From contig OY294067.1 of assembly GCA_958510875.1 (NCBI GenBank), positions 59,842,039-59,906,038 on the forward strand: a stretch of DNA of 64,000 bases, written 5' to 3'. Source of the stretch: Endomychus coccineus. Taxonomy: Eukaryota > Arthropoda > Insecta > Coleoptera > Endomychidae. Made by a program: the position numbers and the translations under genes. The notes beneath the pieces are model-generated. The model had not been told where the DNA came from. It saw nothing but the letters and a program-made list of their open reading frames with translations, and did no database searches. Below are positions 46,001 to 50,469 of the stretch, one piece after another. Every line of letters starts with the position of its first letter. The first letter of the stretch is position 1.

Positions 46001-46801
46001 AACGAAAGAAGATAGGACCATAGTTTACGAGAAAAATCTGATTATTTTTGTAAAGTCTATCATTCCTTGCATTTACGGGAGGTCTTTCTGAAACATCCTG
46101 TATATACCTGAGGATGAGGTGTAATAATTGACCTCGAAACTTGGTAGTACGGATCTACAAAAAAATGGATTGTGAGAATTAAACATTACAATATTAAAAT
46201 CAATATGAATTCACACTTGGATGAAACCAATTCATTTATACATTTTAATATGATACGTGTACTCCTAAAATAAATATATTTCTCAACTCTACCAGTAATA
46301 ATTTTCCGTCGAAAATTTGCTTTAACAACAAAATAGCTAAACCTAAAAATATAGTTTATTTCTTGTTTCATGGCCAGATGTTACACCAACTGTCATTAAT
46401 ACTCTTTCATTTTATAGATTAATGGAACTGAAACAACCAGTTACGTCACACCCGGAAAATTTCCCCATGAGAAGACAGAACTAACTGACAATGTAAGCTT
46501 CAAACAATCTCAAACAGAAGGATCGAATGACAAGAGCAGTTGCAGTTCTCGTGCACGAAGACCTGTATCAACTAGAACGGACAGTGTTTGCATCGATATT
46601 GGTGCACCGGAAACGAAGCCTAAAACTTACGCAGCTCAAGCAACACTCTTAAGGAAACAATTTTTTAATGCAATTACTGTCGATTCCACGTCCCCCCCGA
46701 AAGCATTAGATAGATCTTCGAATAAAACCTTGAATAAACAATCGGACTCTTCACTATCTGGATCAATAGAGAACGAACTATCTACCACAACGTCCATGTA
46801 G
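898..46801 (+). CDS. RNF19: RNF19-type RBR E3 ubiquitin ligase (partial, 9 exons)
   Basis: Orthologue of vertebrate RNF19A/B (Dorfin). It would take ubiquitin from an E2 onto its own cysteine and pass it to substrates, while anchored by two membrane segments. Exons: 898-1013, 1309-1504, 3470-3584, 8211-8401, 8461-8605, 10222-10358, 15949-16046, 42984-43442, 46418-46801. All have GT-AG boundaries and join in frame to a TAG stop, giving 612 aa. Domain order is an acidic N-terminal stretch, RING1 (CPLC, CGHRAC, CPEC), IBR, the catalytic RING2/Rcat (CPRC, then SCNHMMC, where the first Cys is the expected thioester residue), two hydrophobic segments, the family signature [14 protein letters not shown] and a Ser/Thr-rich tail. 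All RBR metal ligands I could trace are present, so the gene looks functional. The N-terminus is missing at the window edge. The large introns are filled with transposons. Confidence 0.93.
1309..1504 (+). CDS. RNF19: RNF19 exon: RING1
   Basis: Encodes the E2-binding RING1 with Cys pairs CPLC, the CGHRACVSC centre and CPEC. It starts after TTTTCAG and ends in phase 1 before GTTAGT; the split GAG codon is completed by the next exon. Confidence 0.93.
1505..2470. other. RNF19 intron, nothing recognised
   Basis: AT-rich intronic sequence between the RING1 exon and a hAT remnant. The short open frames are not supported by homology or splicing. Confidence 0.5.
2475..2880 (+). pseudogene. hAT transposase C-terminal remnant
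   Basis: The frame at 2536-2710 reads [20 protein letters not shown] and continues with [13 protein letters not shown]. This resembles the ZMYM1-like/DUF4371 hAT transposases found in many insects. After a stop and a frame change, 2815-2860 reads [16 protein letters not shown], the hAT C-terminal dimerisation block. Several stops and shifts make it a dead fragment inside an RNF19 intron. Confidence 0.6.
3470..3584 (+). CDS. RNF19: RNF19 exon: RING1-IBR linker and IBR start
   Basis: Encodes [18 protein letters not shown] and then the start of the in-between-RING domain, with WCPAPDCG carrying the first zinc ligands. Donor GTAAGT is at 3585. A Gly codon is split across the next intron. Confidence 0.92.
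3585..4230. other. RNF19 intron, T-rich, nothing recognised
   Basis: Low-complexity AT sequence. Open frames on both strands here have no recognisable domain and match no splice pattern. Confidence 0.5.
4231..4850. repeat. Inverted repeat pair, hammerhead-like family B
   Basis: Two roughly 120-bp copies face each other. The minus-strand copy is about 4231-4360 and the plus-strand copy about 4740-4850. Each carries the recurrent block CTGATGATG followed by a stem and GAAA or AAAA (4341-4335 with 4318-4315 on minus; 4756-4762 on plus). Further copies lie near 8705-8850 and 53600-53745. The arrangement matches the inverted terminal repeats of Penelope-like elements, but no coding sequence remains between the arms. 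Confidence 0.6.
5051..5250 (+). repeat. Solo Penelope-type terminal repeat, family A variant
   Basis: Flanking arms of about 30 bp (GTTTCCCGATGG at the left and its reverse complement near 5211-5222) enclose a hammerhead-like core: CTGATGA at 5146-5152 and GAAA at 5172-5175. It shares TAGACTTCCGC and TGGTTGGCGAAA with the repeats at 16.2-16.45 kb and around the Penelope-like ORF at 51.5 kb. Stem II is largely decayed. Confidence 0.55.
5671..6130 (+). repeat. Truncated copy of the ATACTCTTCG repeat family
   Basis: Begins with a terminal palindrome (TACTCTTCG ... CGAAGAGTA, 5671-5700). Its interior matches the complete copy at 27857-28468, including the run around TTTCAACAAAATCGTTCAAC. The 3' end is lost. 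Confidence 0.55.
6140..8210. other. RNF19 intron, nothing recognised
   Basis: AT-rich intron without a supported gene. Short open frames at 6234-6431, 6682-6873 and 6814-7005 have no domain or conserved partner. Confidence 0.45.
8211..8401 (+). CDS. RNF19: RNF19 exon: IBR domain
   Basis: Encodes the remaining IBR zinc ligands ([30 protein letters not shown]). TTTCAG precedes 8211 and GTAAGT follows 8401. The split Arg codon is completed by the exon after an intron of only 59 bp. Confidence 0.93.
8461..8605 (+). CDS. RNF19: RNF19 exon: catalytic RING2 (Rcat)
   Basis: Encodes [20 protein letters not shown], then [17 protein letters not shown]. The Cys of DGSCNHMMC is at the position of the ubiquitin-accepting cysteine of RBR ligases. 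All paired Cys/His ligands are present. The exon ends in phase 2 before GTACGA. Confidence 0.94.
8705..8850 (-). repeat. Hammerhead-like family B repeat, single copy
   Basis: Same family as 4231-4850 (shared CACACTGTGGATAC and GGTAGCCATCATCA). On the minus strand the core has decayed to TTGATGA, and the usual GAAA reads AAAA. Confidence 0.5.
9030..10010. repeat. Foldback element with about 115-bp arms
   Basis: The arm at about 9110-9236 is the inverted match of about 9818-9935. Shared blocks include AGGTTTTATT and the AAACAAATTTGGYGGGCA stretch next to AGTGTTA. The interior holds no recognised coding sequence. Exact ends are unclear. Confidence 0.5.
10222..10358 (+). CDS. RNF19: RNF19 exon: first membrane segment
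   Basis: Encodes [20 protein letters not shown] and then a hydrophobic stretch ([20 protein letters not shown]) that forms the first membrane segment after the RBR module. TTTCAG precedes the exon and GTATGT follows it. The Gly codon is split. Confidence 0.92.
10476..11640. repeat. TAGTCGAGG-family element, with inner inverted arms
   Basis: The left terminus TAGTCGAGGAAATGAAGCA (10476-10494) matches the element at 20657-23629. Inner arms 10599-10668 and 11452-11520 (CTTATGGCGCGTTGGGCAC and its reverse complement) face each other around a 105-bp tandem array. Sequence near 11590-11650 resembles the copy at 49.55 kb. No clear right terminus was found. Confidence 0.5.
10727..10979. repeat. 105-bp tandem repeat, about 2.4 units
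   Basis: GCATGGGCATTCGTTCGTGC recurs at 10731, 10836 and 10941, giving an exact 105-bp period. Because 105 is divisible by three, the array stays open in more than one frame. The open frames at 10536-11009 (+), 10709-10981 (+) and 10700-10924 (-) are therefore products of the repeat and probably not genes. Confidence 0.85.
11650..13020. repeat. Foldback element with about 240-bp arms
   Basis: The arm at about 11650-11890 is the inverted match of about 12760-13010. For example, AATATTTTATTATTCNGCAC near 11670 is matched in reverse near 12980, and the AGCTATCC/AATAAATGTG block lies at the inner ends. The interior carries a broken cysteine-rich coding fragment. Confidence 0.6.
12042..12380 (+). 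pseudogene. Cys-rich transposon protein tail, frameshifted
   Basis: Two frames together read [10 protein letters not shown] and then [17 protein letters not shown], continuing with further Cys pairs (LCKHCEG, SNCPE) and an acidic tail. A one-base shift near 12076 separates them. This spacing of CxC/CxxC pairs after a P-x-E/D-L-L/I motif occurs at the C-termini of various arthropod transposon-derived proteins. I cannot name the family. A later frame (12241-12380) is very acidic and probably continues the same tail after another shift. Confidence 0.4.
13186..13257. repeat. Palindrome with GTGAGAAA ends, left of recombinase
   Basis: GTGAGAAAAACGACATAT at 13199-13216 is matched by its reverse complement at 13225-13241, with one A bulge. 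Outer TTGTACA blocks extend the hairpin. It lies just beyond the 3' end of the Crypton-like ORF and shares the GTGAGAAA motif with the palindromes at 14708-14785. Confidence 0.7.
13345..14475 (-). pseudogene. Crypton-like tyrosine recombinase, catalytic block lost
   Basis: Exon 14475-14047 encodes an N-terminal SAM-like core-binding region ([10 protein letters not shown]..., then [18 protein letters not shown]). A GTATGA donor and a TTTAG acceptor give a 69-bp intron. Exon 13977-13345 encodes the catalytic domain. Total length is about 353 aa. Box I is intact ([15 protein letters not shown], catalytic Arg in ACRCDEL), and the [20 protein letters not shown] stretch with the YID tyrosine region is present. 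The HxxR segment expected between NPELY and AGADLL is missing, an apparent in-frame deletion of roughly 15 codons. That predicts an inactive enzyme. The family resembles insect Crypton/XerD-like recombinases; DIRS-type origin is less likely because no RT is nearby. The ORF ends NITVNYYFK. Confidence 0.7.
14700..14790. repeat. Cluster of GTGAGAAA palindromes, right of recombinase
   Basis: CAGTGAGAAATTATTTCTCA and two further inverted GTGAGAAA/TTTCTCAC pairs are packed between 14708 and 14785. They sit about 230 bp upstream of the recombinase start codon. They could be recombinase binding sites or a promoter hairpin. Confidence 0.7.
14838..14852. repeat. 15-bp inverted match to 13259-13273
   Basis: GCATCCGTAGAAAAA at 14838-14852 is the exact reverse complement of TTTTTCTACGGATGC at 13259-13273. 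The pair brackets the recombinase gene and could mark element ends. Confidence 0.5.
14860..15948. other. RNF19 intron, nothing recognised
   Basis: No supported coding sequence. The open frame at 15246-15500 (-) has no recognisable domain and contains a short internal duplication around TATTATAAAATATTGGG. Confidence 0.45.
15949..16046 (+). CDS. RNF19: RNF19 exon: loop between membrane segments
   Basis: Encodes [20 protein letters not shown] followed by [12 protein letters not shown], matching the conserved RNF19 loop between the two membrane segments. The acceptor is GCAG and the donor GTGAGT. The next coding exon lies 27 kb downstream. Confidence 0.92.
16205..16450. repeat. Head-to-head Penelope-type terminal repeats, family A
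   Basis: A minus-oriented copy (about 16205-16330, core TCTTCAG at 16308-16314 = CTGAAGA on minus) and a plus copy (16336-16450, core decayed to CTGGGGA at 16351-16357) are joined nearly back to back. Both have the TGGTTGGCGAAA block. They match the repeats flanking the Penelope-like ORF at 51.3-53.05 kb. Confidence 0.65.
16500..16810 (-). pseudogene. Non-LTR reverse transcriptase fragment
   Basis: The minus strand reads [20 protein letters not shown], then [10 protein letters not shown] and, after a stop, [13 protein letters not shown]. This is the segment after the catalytic YADD box in Jockey/CR1-type reverse transcriptases, where LN..KT and FLG..(I/M)D are conserved. It contains stops and has no intact neighbours. 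Confidence 0.6.
16850..18200 (+). pseudogene. Degraded coding remnant, possibly P-element-like
   Basis: Broken plus-strand frames can be read over about 1.3 kb. The most telling are [20 protein letters not shown] (about 17850-17905) and [13 protein letters not shown] (about 17970-18010), which resemble the region after the GTP-binding insertion of P-element/THAP9-type transposases. Further upstream, [20 protein letters not shown] is readable but unassigned. There are many stops. The family call is tentative. Confidence 0.25.
18480..18960. other. GC-richer unassigned repeat-like segment
   Basis: The base composition is clearly different from the surrounding AT-rich intron. No coherent long frame is present. 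It is probably a fragment of a retroelement, but I cannot assign it. Confidence 0.3.
18938..19665. repeat. Foldback element with about 125-bp arms
   Basis: The arm at about 18938-19070 (containing ATAGGAATTATAGGCTA and TTTTTTGGACACAA) is the inverted match of about 19545-19665. The adjacent segment 19700-19940 carries diverged further copies (CAGCAGAGCCTCGG). No coding content was found. Confidence 0.5.
20657..23629. mobile_element. 2.97-kb long-TIR element nested in mariner
   Basis: Ends TAGTCGAGGAAATAAAGCA (left) and its perfect reverse complement TGCTTTATTTCCTCGACTA (right) are flanked by ATA on both sides, a 3-bp target duplication inside the mariner frame. Terminal arms of about 200 bp (20657-20860, 23430-23629) are followed by roughly 150-bp tandem units with CTCGGGGGTTTTCAAAGTCG and a central long palindrome. 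No transposase is visible, so it is non-autonomous. Related copies start at 10476, 26826 and 49435. The 3-bp duplication would suit PIF/Harbinger or CACTA mobilisation, but the termini are not typical of either. Confidence 0.75.
21800..23290. repeat. Palindrome with arms of about 650 bp
   Basis: The left arm, about 21826-22480, is the inverted match of about 22614-23266, separated by a spacer of about 130 bp. High similarity runs throughout; for example, GGTGACCACATTTGAGAGTC near 23172 matches the reverse of 21905-21925. It forms the centre of the element at 20657-23629. Confidence 0.85.
24430..25140 (-). pseudogene. Tc1/mariner-superfamily transposase, DD41D type
   Basis: The open part at 25032-24544 reads [20 protein letters not shown] through [29 protein letters not shown] and [20 protein letters not shown]. 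Forty-one residues separate the second catalytic Asp (QDG) from the third (PDFF), i.e. DD41D spacing. The first Asp (MTDEANF) lies upstream in another frame; one extra T in a six-T run near 25035 breaks the reading. A stop at 24544-24546 interrupts the C-terminus, which continues in frame to LEDVIF at about 24440. A fairly recent but inactive copy. Confidence 0.82.
25330..25640 (+). repeat. 3' half of the ATACTCTTCG repeat family
   Basis: Matches 28190-28500 (AAAACATTATTAAT, CTGAATATTATTTAGT-like and the CGAAAAGTATCT end). The left part is missing. The 5' boundary abuts the region behind the DD41D transposase. Confidence 0.5.
25819..26748 (-). CDS. EcKinase-like exon 2 (catalytic core)
   Basis: Encodes residues 110-418 from [10 protein letters not shown] to the stop. 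The open frame continues upstream of 26748 into the intron and the TAGTCGAGG element, but TTTTCAG at 26749 onward and the fit with exon 1 place the true start of the exon here. Confidence 0.9.
   Translation of the reverse strand: MVPDLIKFKKKHLIEGPDIELAIPECYYAHYSQEGNADKEKISESVLVLENIKLNGFVGIDFSRGLTLRQTEAAVESIAQLHALSLCYKIKEAKCLTGKYPFLFQTTRASDSYQQLIERGLPQLSEFLERKPGLSDIIAALNDLRPHTKEIIESLLAPEEPMALITHTDFWCNNLMFREDETNCQCSILDWQMVTYSRATNDLALLLVSSIPTELRRLHTSKLLDIYWEILCSTCKRLGLDVEAKLEYTRNDLEEDYKRSQLLALLLCIGSIDLAIGNPQTEDRLLELLHDLYKDGLLQPDIVNKSIEV
25819..31950 (-). CDS. Ecdysteroid kinase-like (EcKinase/CHK-like) protein
   Basis: A two-exon gene, 418 aa. Exon 1 runs 31950-31624 ([13 protein letters not shown]...; donor GTAAGT) and exon 2 runs 26748-25819 (acceptor TTTTCAG; stop after NKSIEV), joined in phase 0. 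It belongs to the insect EcKinase (DUF1679/CHK) family of aminoglycoside-phosphotransferase-like small-molecule kinases, known from ecdysteroid 22-kinase and implicated in detoxification by phosphorylation. Expected features are present: the ATP-binding Lys in [10 protein letters not shown] (residue 82), the family motif [20 protein letters not shown], the catalytic loop HTDFWCNN (His276, Asp278) and the metal-binding Asp in ILDWQ (residue 299). No signal peptide, so probably cytosolic. It lies antisense inside the 27-kb seventh visible intron of RNF19. Its own 4.9-kb intron holds repeats. The substrate cannot be inferred. Confidence 0.9.
26826..27260. repeat. TAGTCGAGG-family element, one end only
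   Basis: Terminus TAGTCGAGGAAATAAAGCA at 26826, followed by the family's internal units (CTCGGGGGTTTTTGGGGTGG, CTGATCACGATTCTGATGTC twice). No opposite terminus was found. It lies in the EcKinase intron about 70 bp from the exon 2 acceptor. Confidence 0.6.
27857..28468. repeat. 612-bp element with perfect 12-bp TIRs
   Basis: ATACTCTTCGCA at 27857-27868 and TGCGAAGAGTAT at 28457-28468 are exact inverse complements. A TA at both ends could be the target duplication, as in Tc1/mariner MITEs. The left end folds on itself (CTTCGCAGCCGAAG). The interior has no coding capacity, but it includes GGGTTCGATTTC, which resembles a pol III B box. Diverged copies are at 5671-6130 and 25330-25640. Confidence 0.65.
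28620..29050. repeat. Inverted repeat pair, hammerhead-like family D
   Basis: The minus copy (about 28625-28710) and plus copy (about 28950-29030) share CTGATGAACTCGAGAGARCG followed by AAAC. CTGATGA, a CUC-GAGA-GAG hairpin and GAAA occur in the order of a hammerhead core, but a good cleavage triplet and stem I are not evident. The interior holds no coding sequence. Confidence 0.5.
29060..31615. other. EcKinase intron, nothing recognised
   Basis: About 2.5 kb of AT-rich sequence with no open frame longer than background and no repeat pair I could match elsewhere in the window. Confidence 0.5.
31624..31950 (-). CDS. EcKinase-like exon 1 (N-terminal lobe)
   Basis: Encodes residues 1-109, acidic at the start, with the ATP-lobe Lys and ending in REIKFYTQ. 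Donor GTAAGT occupies 31623-31618. The frame remains open for seven more codons of intron. Confidence 0.9.
31951..32640. other. Upstream region of the EcKinase-like gene
   Basis: The first 200 bp upstream of the start codon are less AT-rich (CTCTCGCTCCGTTTCGGCTT around 32073-32092), as expected for a promoter or 5' UTR. I found no clear TATA box and no coding sequence. The rest is ordinary AT-rich intron. Confidence 0.3.
32650..33440. repeat. Inverted repeat pair, hammerhead family C
   Basis: The minus copy (about 32650-32855) and plus copy (about 33235-33437) match over about 200 bp, including TTTCGGCGACGTGGGCATTT and the hammerhead block. The plus copy ends in GAATTTTTATATATAATTCA plus CTGGGTCAAGAATC, which recurs at 44157-44203. 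The layout is that of a Penelope-type element that has lost its coding part. Confidence 0.75.
33326..33396 (+). ncRNA. Hammerhead ribozyme candidate (type I)
   Basis: All core parts are present in order. The outer helix is GTTTTA (33326-33331) with TAAAAC (33391-33396). After an internal loop, stem I is GTCTT (33342-33346) with AAGAC (33379-33383). The core is CTGATGA (33347-33353) plus one extra U. Stem II is GGTC-GTGA-GACC (33355-33366), a GNRA-capped hairpin. GAAA is at 33367-33370. Stem III is very short: the last A of GAAA plus CG pairs with CG plus U around a 2-nt loop. Cleavage is predicted after A33378 (GUA). The minimal stem III and the extra nucleotide after CUGAUGA are features I associate with hammerheads of Penelope-like elements. 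Confidence 0.75.
33470..34520. other. RNF19 intron, nothing recognised
   Basis: No supported coding sequence. The open frame at 33585-33779 (-) has no domain match I can name. Confidence 0.45.
34524..35353. mobile_element. Element with TTATCTTGGTCAAGGGTGG terminal repeats
   Basis: Inverted arms of about 42 bp lie at 34524-34566 and 35309-35353 (TTATCTTGGTCAAGGGTGG and its complement). The interior is less AT-rich and contains a minus-strand frame 35129-34941 of 62 codons ([20 protein letters not shown]...). The frame is kept, with scattered substitutions, in the copy at 39553-39741. No transposase signature is visible. Confidence 0.6.
35360..37540. other. RNF19 intron, nothing recognised
   Basis: AT-rich intron. 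The open frame 36832-37104 (+) starts with a hydrophobic stretch but has no recognisable domain and no repeat partner in the window; I do not call it a gene. Confidence 0.45.
37555..38530 (-). pseudogene. Tc1/mariner-superfamily transposase, broken (DD41D-like)
   Basis: The minus strand reads, in three shifted frames, a helix-turn-helix-like start near 38500-38340, [20 protein letters not shown] (38330-38270), FSTDEVEL with the first catalytic Asp (about 38130), [19 protein letters not shown] with the second (37890-37830), NSWSPRS (about 37760) and a C-terminus NGGHIEHLR (about 37560). The frames are separated by at least two shifts. Related to, but clearly different from, the copy at 24.5 kb. 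Confidence 0.72.
38620..39000. other. RNF19 intron, nothing recognised
   Basis: Short AT-rich spacer between the transposase remnant and the next repeat. No supported feature. Confidence 0.4.
39001..39746. mobile_element. Second TTATCTTGGTCAAGGGTGG element, right end lost
   Basis: The left terminus at 39010-39035 and the interior match 34524-35353, including the conserved minus-strand 62-codon frame (39741-39553). The right terminal repeat is missing; the copy stops abruptly where the G-tract satellite starts. Confidence 0.6.
39748..40720. repeat. G-tract satellite, about 170-bp unit, 6 copies
   Basis: TGTATGTAATTAGTG recurs with the unit starting at 39751, 39920, 40096, 40262, 40435 and 40604 (spacing 166-176 bp). 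Each unit begins with a run of up to about 12 G and continues with a conserved AT-rich body (TATAGGTATTGTTTTTCAC, CTTCATTGATGCATAAAAC). The spacing differences come largely from the G-run lengths. The last unit is diverged. Confidence 0.9.
40870..41700 (+). pseudogene. mariner (irritans-like) transposase, degenerate
   Basis: ATG at 40922 opens [20 protein letters not shown], then [14 protein letters not shown] before a stop. The catalytic part follows in shifted frames ([15 protein letters not shown] near 41160, YLEKGKTIG near 41235, [10 protein letters not shown] near 41280, [20 protein letters not shown] near 41410-41470). The 3' terminus CAGGGACTTTTCACCTTGCG lies at 41674-41693 and matches the end of the copy at 20196. 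The middle is deleted relative to that family. Confidence 0.8.
41705..42983. other. RNF19 intron, nothing recognised
   Basis: AT-rich intron up to the exon at 42984. The minus frame at 42901-43107 overlaps the exon and is a shadow. Confidence 0.45.
42984..43442 (+). CDS. RNF19: RNF19 exon: second membrane segment and Ser-rich tail
   Basis: Encodes [20 protein letters not shown] with FYVYGVV, then [12 protein letters not shown], a highly conserved RNF19 signature. Family-typical short blocks follow ([34 protein letters not shown]). Acceptor TTTCAG precedes it and donor GTGAGT starts at 43443. The open frame continues into the intron but the splice donor ends the exon. Confidence 0.93.
43443..44750. 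other. RNF19 intron, with one repeat scrap
   Basis: Nothing coding. The segment 44157-44203 repeats the end of the family C hammerhead repeat (TTTTTATATATAATTCATAC), probably a 3'-terminal fragment of the same retroelement family. Confidence 0.5.
44753..46100. mobile_element. 1.35-kb foldback element, TATA target duplication
   Basis: Termini CAGGCTGTTTCAGAAAGA (44753-44770) and the inverse of CAGGATGTTTCAGAAAGA (46083-46100) differ at one base and are flanked by TATA on both sides. Arms of about 420 bp are highly similar. Nested inside both arms, blocks near 45145-45247 and 45609-45705 form their own hairpins (CGAGAAACGCGTTTGAATAA region). No coding sequence. Confidence 0.75.
46418..46801 (+). 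CDS. RNF19: RNF19 last coding exon
   Basis: Starts [20 protein letters not shown] after TTATAG and ends NELSTTTSM with a TAG stop at 46799-46801. It encodes a polar, Ser/Thr-rich tail with no domain. A conserved-looking block lies around [16 protein letters not shown]. Confidence 0.88.
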   Translation: MNGTETTSYVTPGKFPHEKTELTDNVSFKQSQTEGSNDKSSCSSRARRPVSTRTDSVCIDIGAPETKPKTYAAQATLLRKQFFNAITVDSTSPPKALDRSSNKTLNKQSDSSLSGSIENELSTTTSM

Positions 46802-47460
46802 ACAACAATATAGTGCTACGTTTTTTAGATAAAGACTGATGTGCATATACTTATATTAATATTTGAAGCAAACTTCGGAAATACCACATAAGTCGGTACT
46901 GATGATTGTATTATAATATTTATTCAAATGAATTATTAATTATAACAAATATTGCTTTTACCGACTTTCCACACAATTACCCACCATATAATCTGCTAAC
47001 TATACATAAATCCTAATACGGGAGTCACTAAAATATATATTTATGAAAGATTGATTGTTTGTGTGTTTCTCAAACGGGTTTAGGAAGGAGTTTTATAGAT
47101 TATCAGGTCGTTACATGTAAATTTTAAGGTTTTTGGAAAAATTTACTGCAATTCAGCATTATGCATACGGCATATGATATAATTGAAATGAGTTTGAAAA
47201 AATTACCGCCCCAATTTAACTAGGATCAAACGCTAAGACTATGACAATTATAGCACTCCTTGTAGAAATCAATGTATTATAATTATATAAAGTTTATTCT
47301 TGCAAGAAACTTGTATAAGGGTGATGTATTCCTAATTTTTATCTTGAGAAATAATTCCAGAAATGAAAACTCACGTTGGGTTTCTGTAATATAAACAGGT
47401 TGATTTAATTTTTTCACTATCTACAATATTTACAATGAATAAAGAAATAAAACATTACCT
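46802..47460 (+). other. RNF19: RNF19 3' UTR region
   Basis: AT-rich sequence after the stop codon. AATAAA occurs near 47438 (GAATAAAGAAATAAAAC) and is a plausible polyadenylation signal. No coding sequence. Confidence 0.4.
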
Positions 47461-49430
47461 GTAATATAAACAGAAAACAACAATGTTTTTACTTCAGGTG
47501 AGGTCTAATTAATAAGTTTTTAAATCAAATGCGATCACTCATCGAAACACTTCTTTTCTCTCACAAATCAGCTGTGCAGTCGCCACAGTCGGTAGCGCGG
47601 CAGATTCGAATTTTAGAAAGCAATGACTCGAACACACGTATCGTTGTTTTCTTTACACATGTAAAGTTGTAAATTATTGGAAATCGTCAGACACGAAATC
47701 TATTATTATGAGGAATATATTAAAATGATCAATTGGATTTGCTTAAAAAGTCTTCCGAACTAAAAAAACATTTTTTGACTAGATAATTTTCTTATTCTAT
47801 TTCAAATTTATTTAAAGTACAGATTTATAAATATTGATGAATATTACTTAATTTATTATACAGTTTAACACCTAAAATTCTTGGGTTCCTTTGGCCAGCA
47901 GTCTACCTGGTCAAAGGTTGTTGGGACATTTTTTCTGCCTTGTAATAGGTTCAGATACTTTGTAATTTTAAATAGAACATCCTGTATCTAATGTTACTTT
48001 TGAATTCTCTGTACCTATGTTGCCCTGTTTTTGAAATATTAATTATTTTTGCATTCTTTTTTACAAAATTTAATTAATTTTGTTGGGGAAAACTAACAAA
48101 AGGTTCTTTTTTCTAACAGAAATGAAACCACTAATTTAATTTAATTTTAATTGAAGTTTAACTTAGCAGAACCTTATTCCAATCGCTTTAGAAACACTTA
48201 AAGTTTGCGAAAATTCGAATTATTAGTAATTGACTCCAATAGTGTGACGTCACAACCGCACCTTTTACTGCAGTAGATTACAAATCGTATATAATAATCG
48301 GTGCAGTCATGGCAAGAGGATTGTAATATATTAATCAATGAAATCATGGCAGCTGGTATCTTACGATAACTGTATAAGACTGATTCCTAATAATTCATTA
48401 CTAACTGGTAAGTTACAACTGAGATAATAATTCCCTATCCTAATCTATGAATACTTCTTCCTGGAAATTACATATTGTTGATATGTCATTCCATAACATT
48501 CATTCATATCGATGTTGATATGGATGATGTATCACAATAAGGCAACCTTGCTGACGTTGCATTATTGCACATGGGGTTTACTTTGTATGCTATATCAACC
48601 TCATTATGAAACTTATCAATTATTATCAAACAAATAAAAGTAATCTTCGAAATTTACCTACATTAGGGTTATTGAAGATAATTCCTAATTATTCCACTAC
48701 ATATATTTCAAACCTTTATCGAATTGGTCTTTATTTCTATCTATAAAGGTCGTAATATAATACTATAAAATATAGGTTGATTTGATTCCTTCGTAAAACT
48801 AAGTATATATTTATTCAAACTTTCGATTACTGTAATAATTTGCTCTTATTATGCTTCATAATTTTTATTTAATTTCAAAGTTTAATGTGCAACGCCTTTG
48901 TAAGGGTTTAGTAGGATAGTGCGTGGTAACTTTTATGTGAGGCGTATGGGCACCTTTAGGTTGTCACTTTGACATACCTCAACTTGACAGTTGTAGGTTA
49001 TATAGAGATAAGTTTTAGTATTAGCACGTGTTACAAGTTATTCTATGGTATGTCACTTTGGACATTCATATGTTATATAGAGAGTAGTAGGAGAGTATAA
49101 AATTAGAATGGAGTCAAATCTTGGTCGAAGGTGTAGTTCTAAAGTACTCTCTTGAATTTGTGACATCTGCTATAAAGGTCAATATTAGAGCTCAAATTAA
49201 ATGACATTCTTACGACTAACGATAGAATATATGTGATATAAGTCGACAACTCGCATGTTATTGTTATTTTTTAAATAATTTAACGCTAATTGAGTATATC
49301 CCGTATTTACGATTCGAAAAGCTGGCAACCCTACTGTATGTATGTTTTCTACGGGATAAACCAGTTGGAAAAAATAGTCGCACCTGCTTCGTCTTCCGAA
49401 TGGCGTTTCCCAAATTTCAAGACTTTATGA
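47461..49430. other. Intergenic, nothing recognised
   Basis: No supported gene. A perfect CRE-type palindrome TGACGTCA lies at 48244-48251, without a gene close enough to give it meaning. Confidence 0.45.
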
Positions 49431-49434
49431 ATAT

Positions 49435-50466
49435 TGAGTAAATAAAGCAGAAAAGGTTGAAAAAAAATCGGATGAACCGAATTTAATAATTTTTATTTAA
49501 TCGATTCCGGGTCATTTTTTTTCTTTTAATGTGCATTTTAGTATTTCTACAGAGAAAATGCATCTCTTTGAATGCACTTTCAGATCAGGAGATGATATTA
49601 AAAATTCCAAATATAGCCAAAATCTCTCACTCGGGGGTTTTGAAGCCGTTGAACACGATTCCGGTGTACGATTTACACTACGACAAACCTGGGGCTCAGG
49701 ACTTCCTGGTACTATCGTCGTCTCCAGGGAATTCGCAGAAATACCTTCTGCAAAGGAATGGAACACTCGATAGTCACCTGGTGGTCAGGATTCAGGATAC
49801 CCTGATGACCTAGGTCATCTCCATGGATTATTGAGTTTTAACATGCTCTGAAATACAACCAAATTCGTCTCTCGGGAGTTTTTGGGACCACTGAATGCGA
49901 TTCCGGTGCTAGATTCGATCTACGATAACATTTTTGACATTAAAATAGAAAATATTTCAGTATTACTTTTTTCGCATTAGAAAAATTCAGTAATGTTTCA
50001 TTGTAGTGCAAACTGTATTTTTTGAATTCTTTGTTGTCGATATCACAGATCTGCTCTGGTGATTGGTACGAAATCCAGAAAAGTTATCAGCGATTCGAAA
50101 AACCCCGGAGACGAATTTGGTTTTAAAAACAACATATTAAAAAACAATCTATGGAGATGACCTAGGTCATCAGAGTATCCTGACCACCAGGTAACTATTG
50201 AAGGTCATGGCCACAACCGGCAACCTCAAAAGAACCTCCCTCACAAGTTTCATCCCAATCCAAAAGATAATTTCACGAATTCACTGTAGAAGTCGATAGT
50301 ACTAGGATGTCCTGAGCCCCAGGTGCGTCGTAGTTCAAATCTGGGAACGGAATCGTGTTCAGCGGTCCCTAAAACCACAGATAGCCGAATTTGGTTGCAT
50401 TTCAGAGGATAATAAAAATCAGTCCATGGAGATGACCTTTTTTGTGCTTTATTTCCTTGACTAAAT
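49435..50466. mobile_element. TAGTCGAGG-family element, 1.0 kb
   Basis: The left end is decayed (TGAGTAAATAAAGCAG near 49436); the right end reads TGCTTTATTTCCTTGACTA near 50447-50465. Internal units with CTCGGGGGTTTTGAAGCCG and a CTGGTGGTCAGGATTCAG block recur in direct and inverted order (49770 and 50175). The open frames at 49512-49813 on both strands are repeat shadows. Confidence 0.65.
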
Positions 50467-50469
50467 GAT

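Noticed and set aside
48244..48251. CRE-type palindrome TGACGTCA
   Set aside because: A single 8-bp site in intergenic sequence with no adjacent gene start; expected by chance in a window of this size.
49512..49813. Three overlapping open frames of 80-94 codons
   Set aside because: They lie within a TAGTCGAGG-family element and are open on both strands because of the low stop content there.
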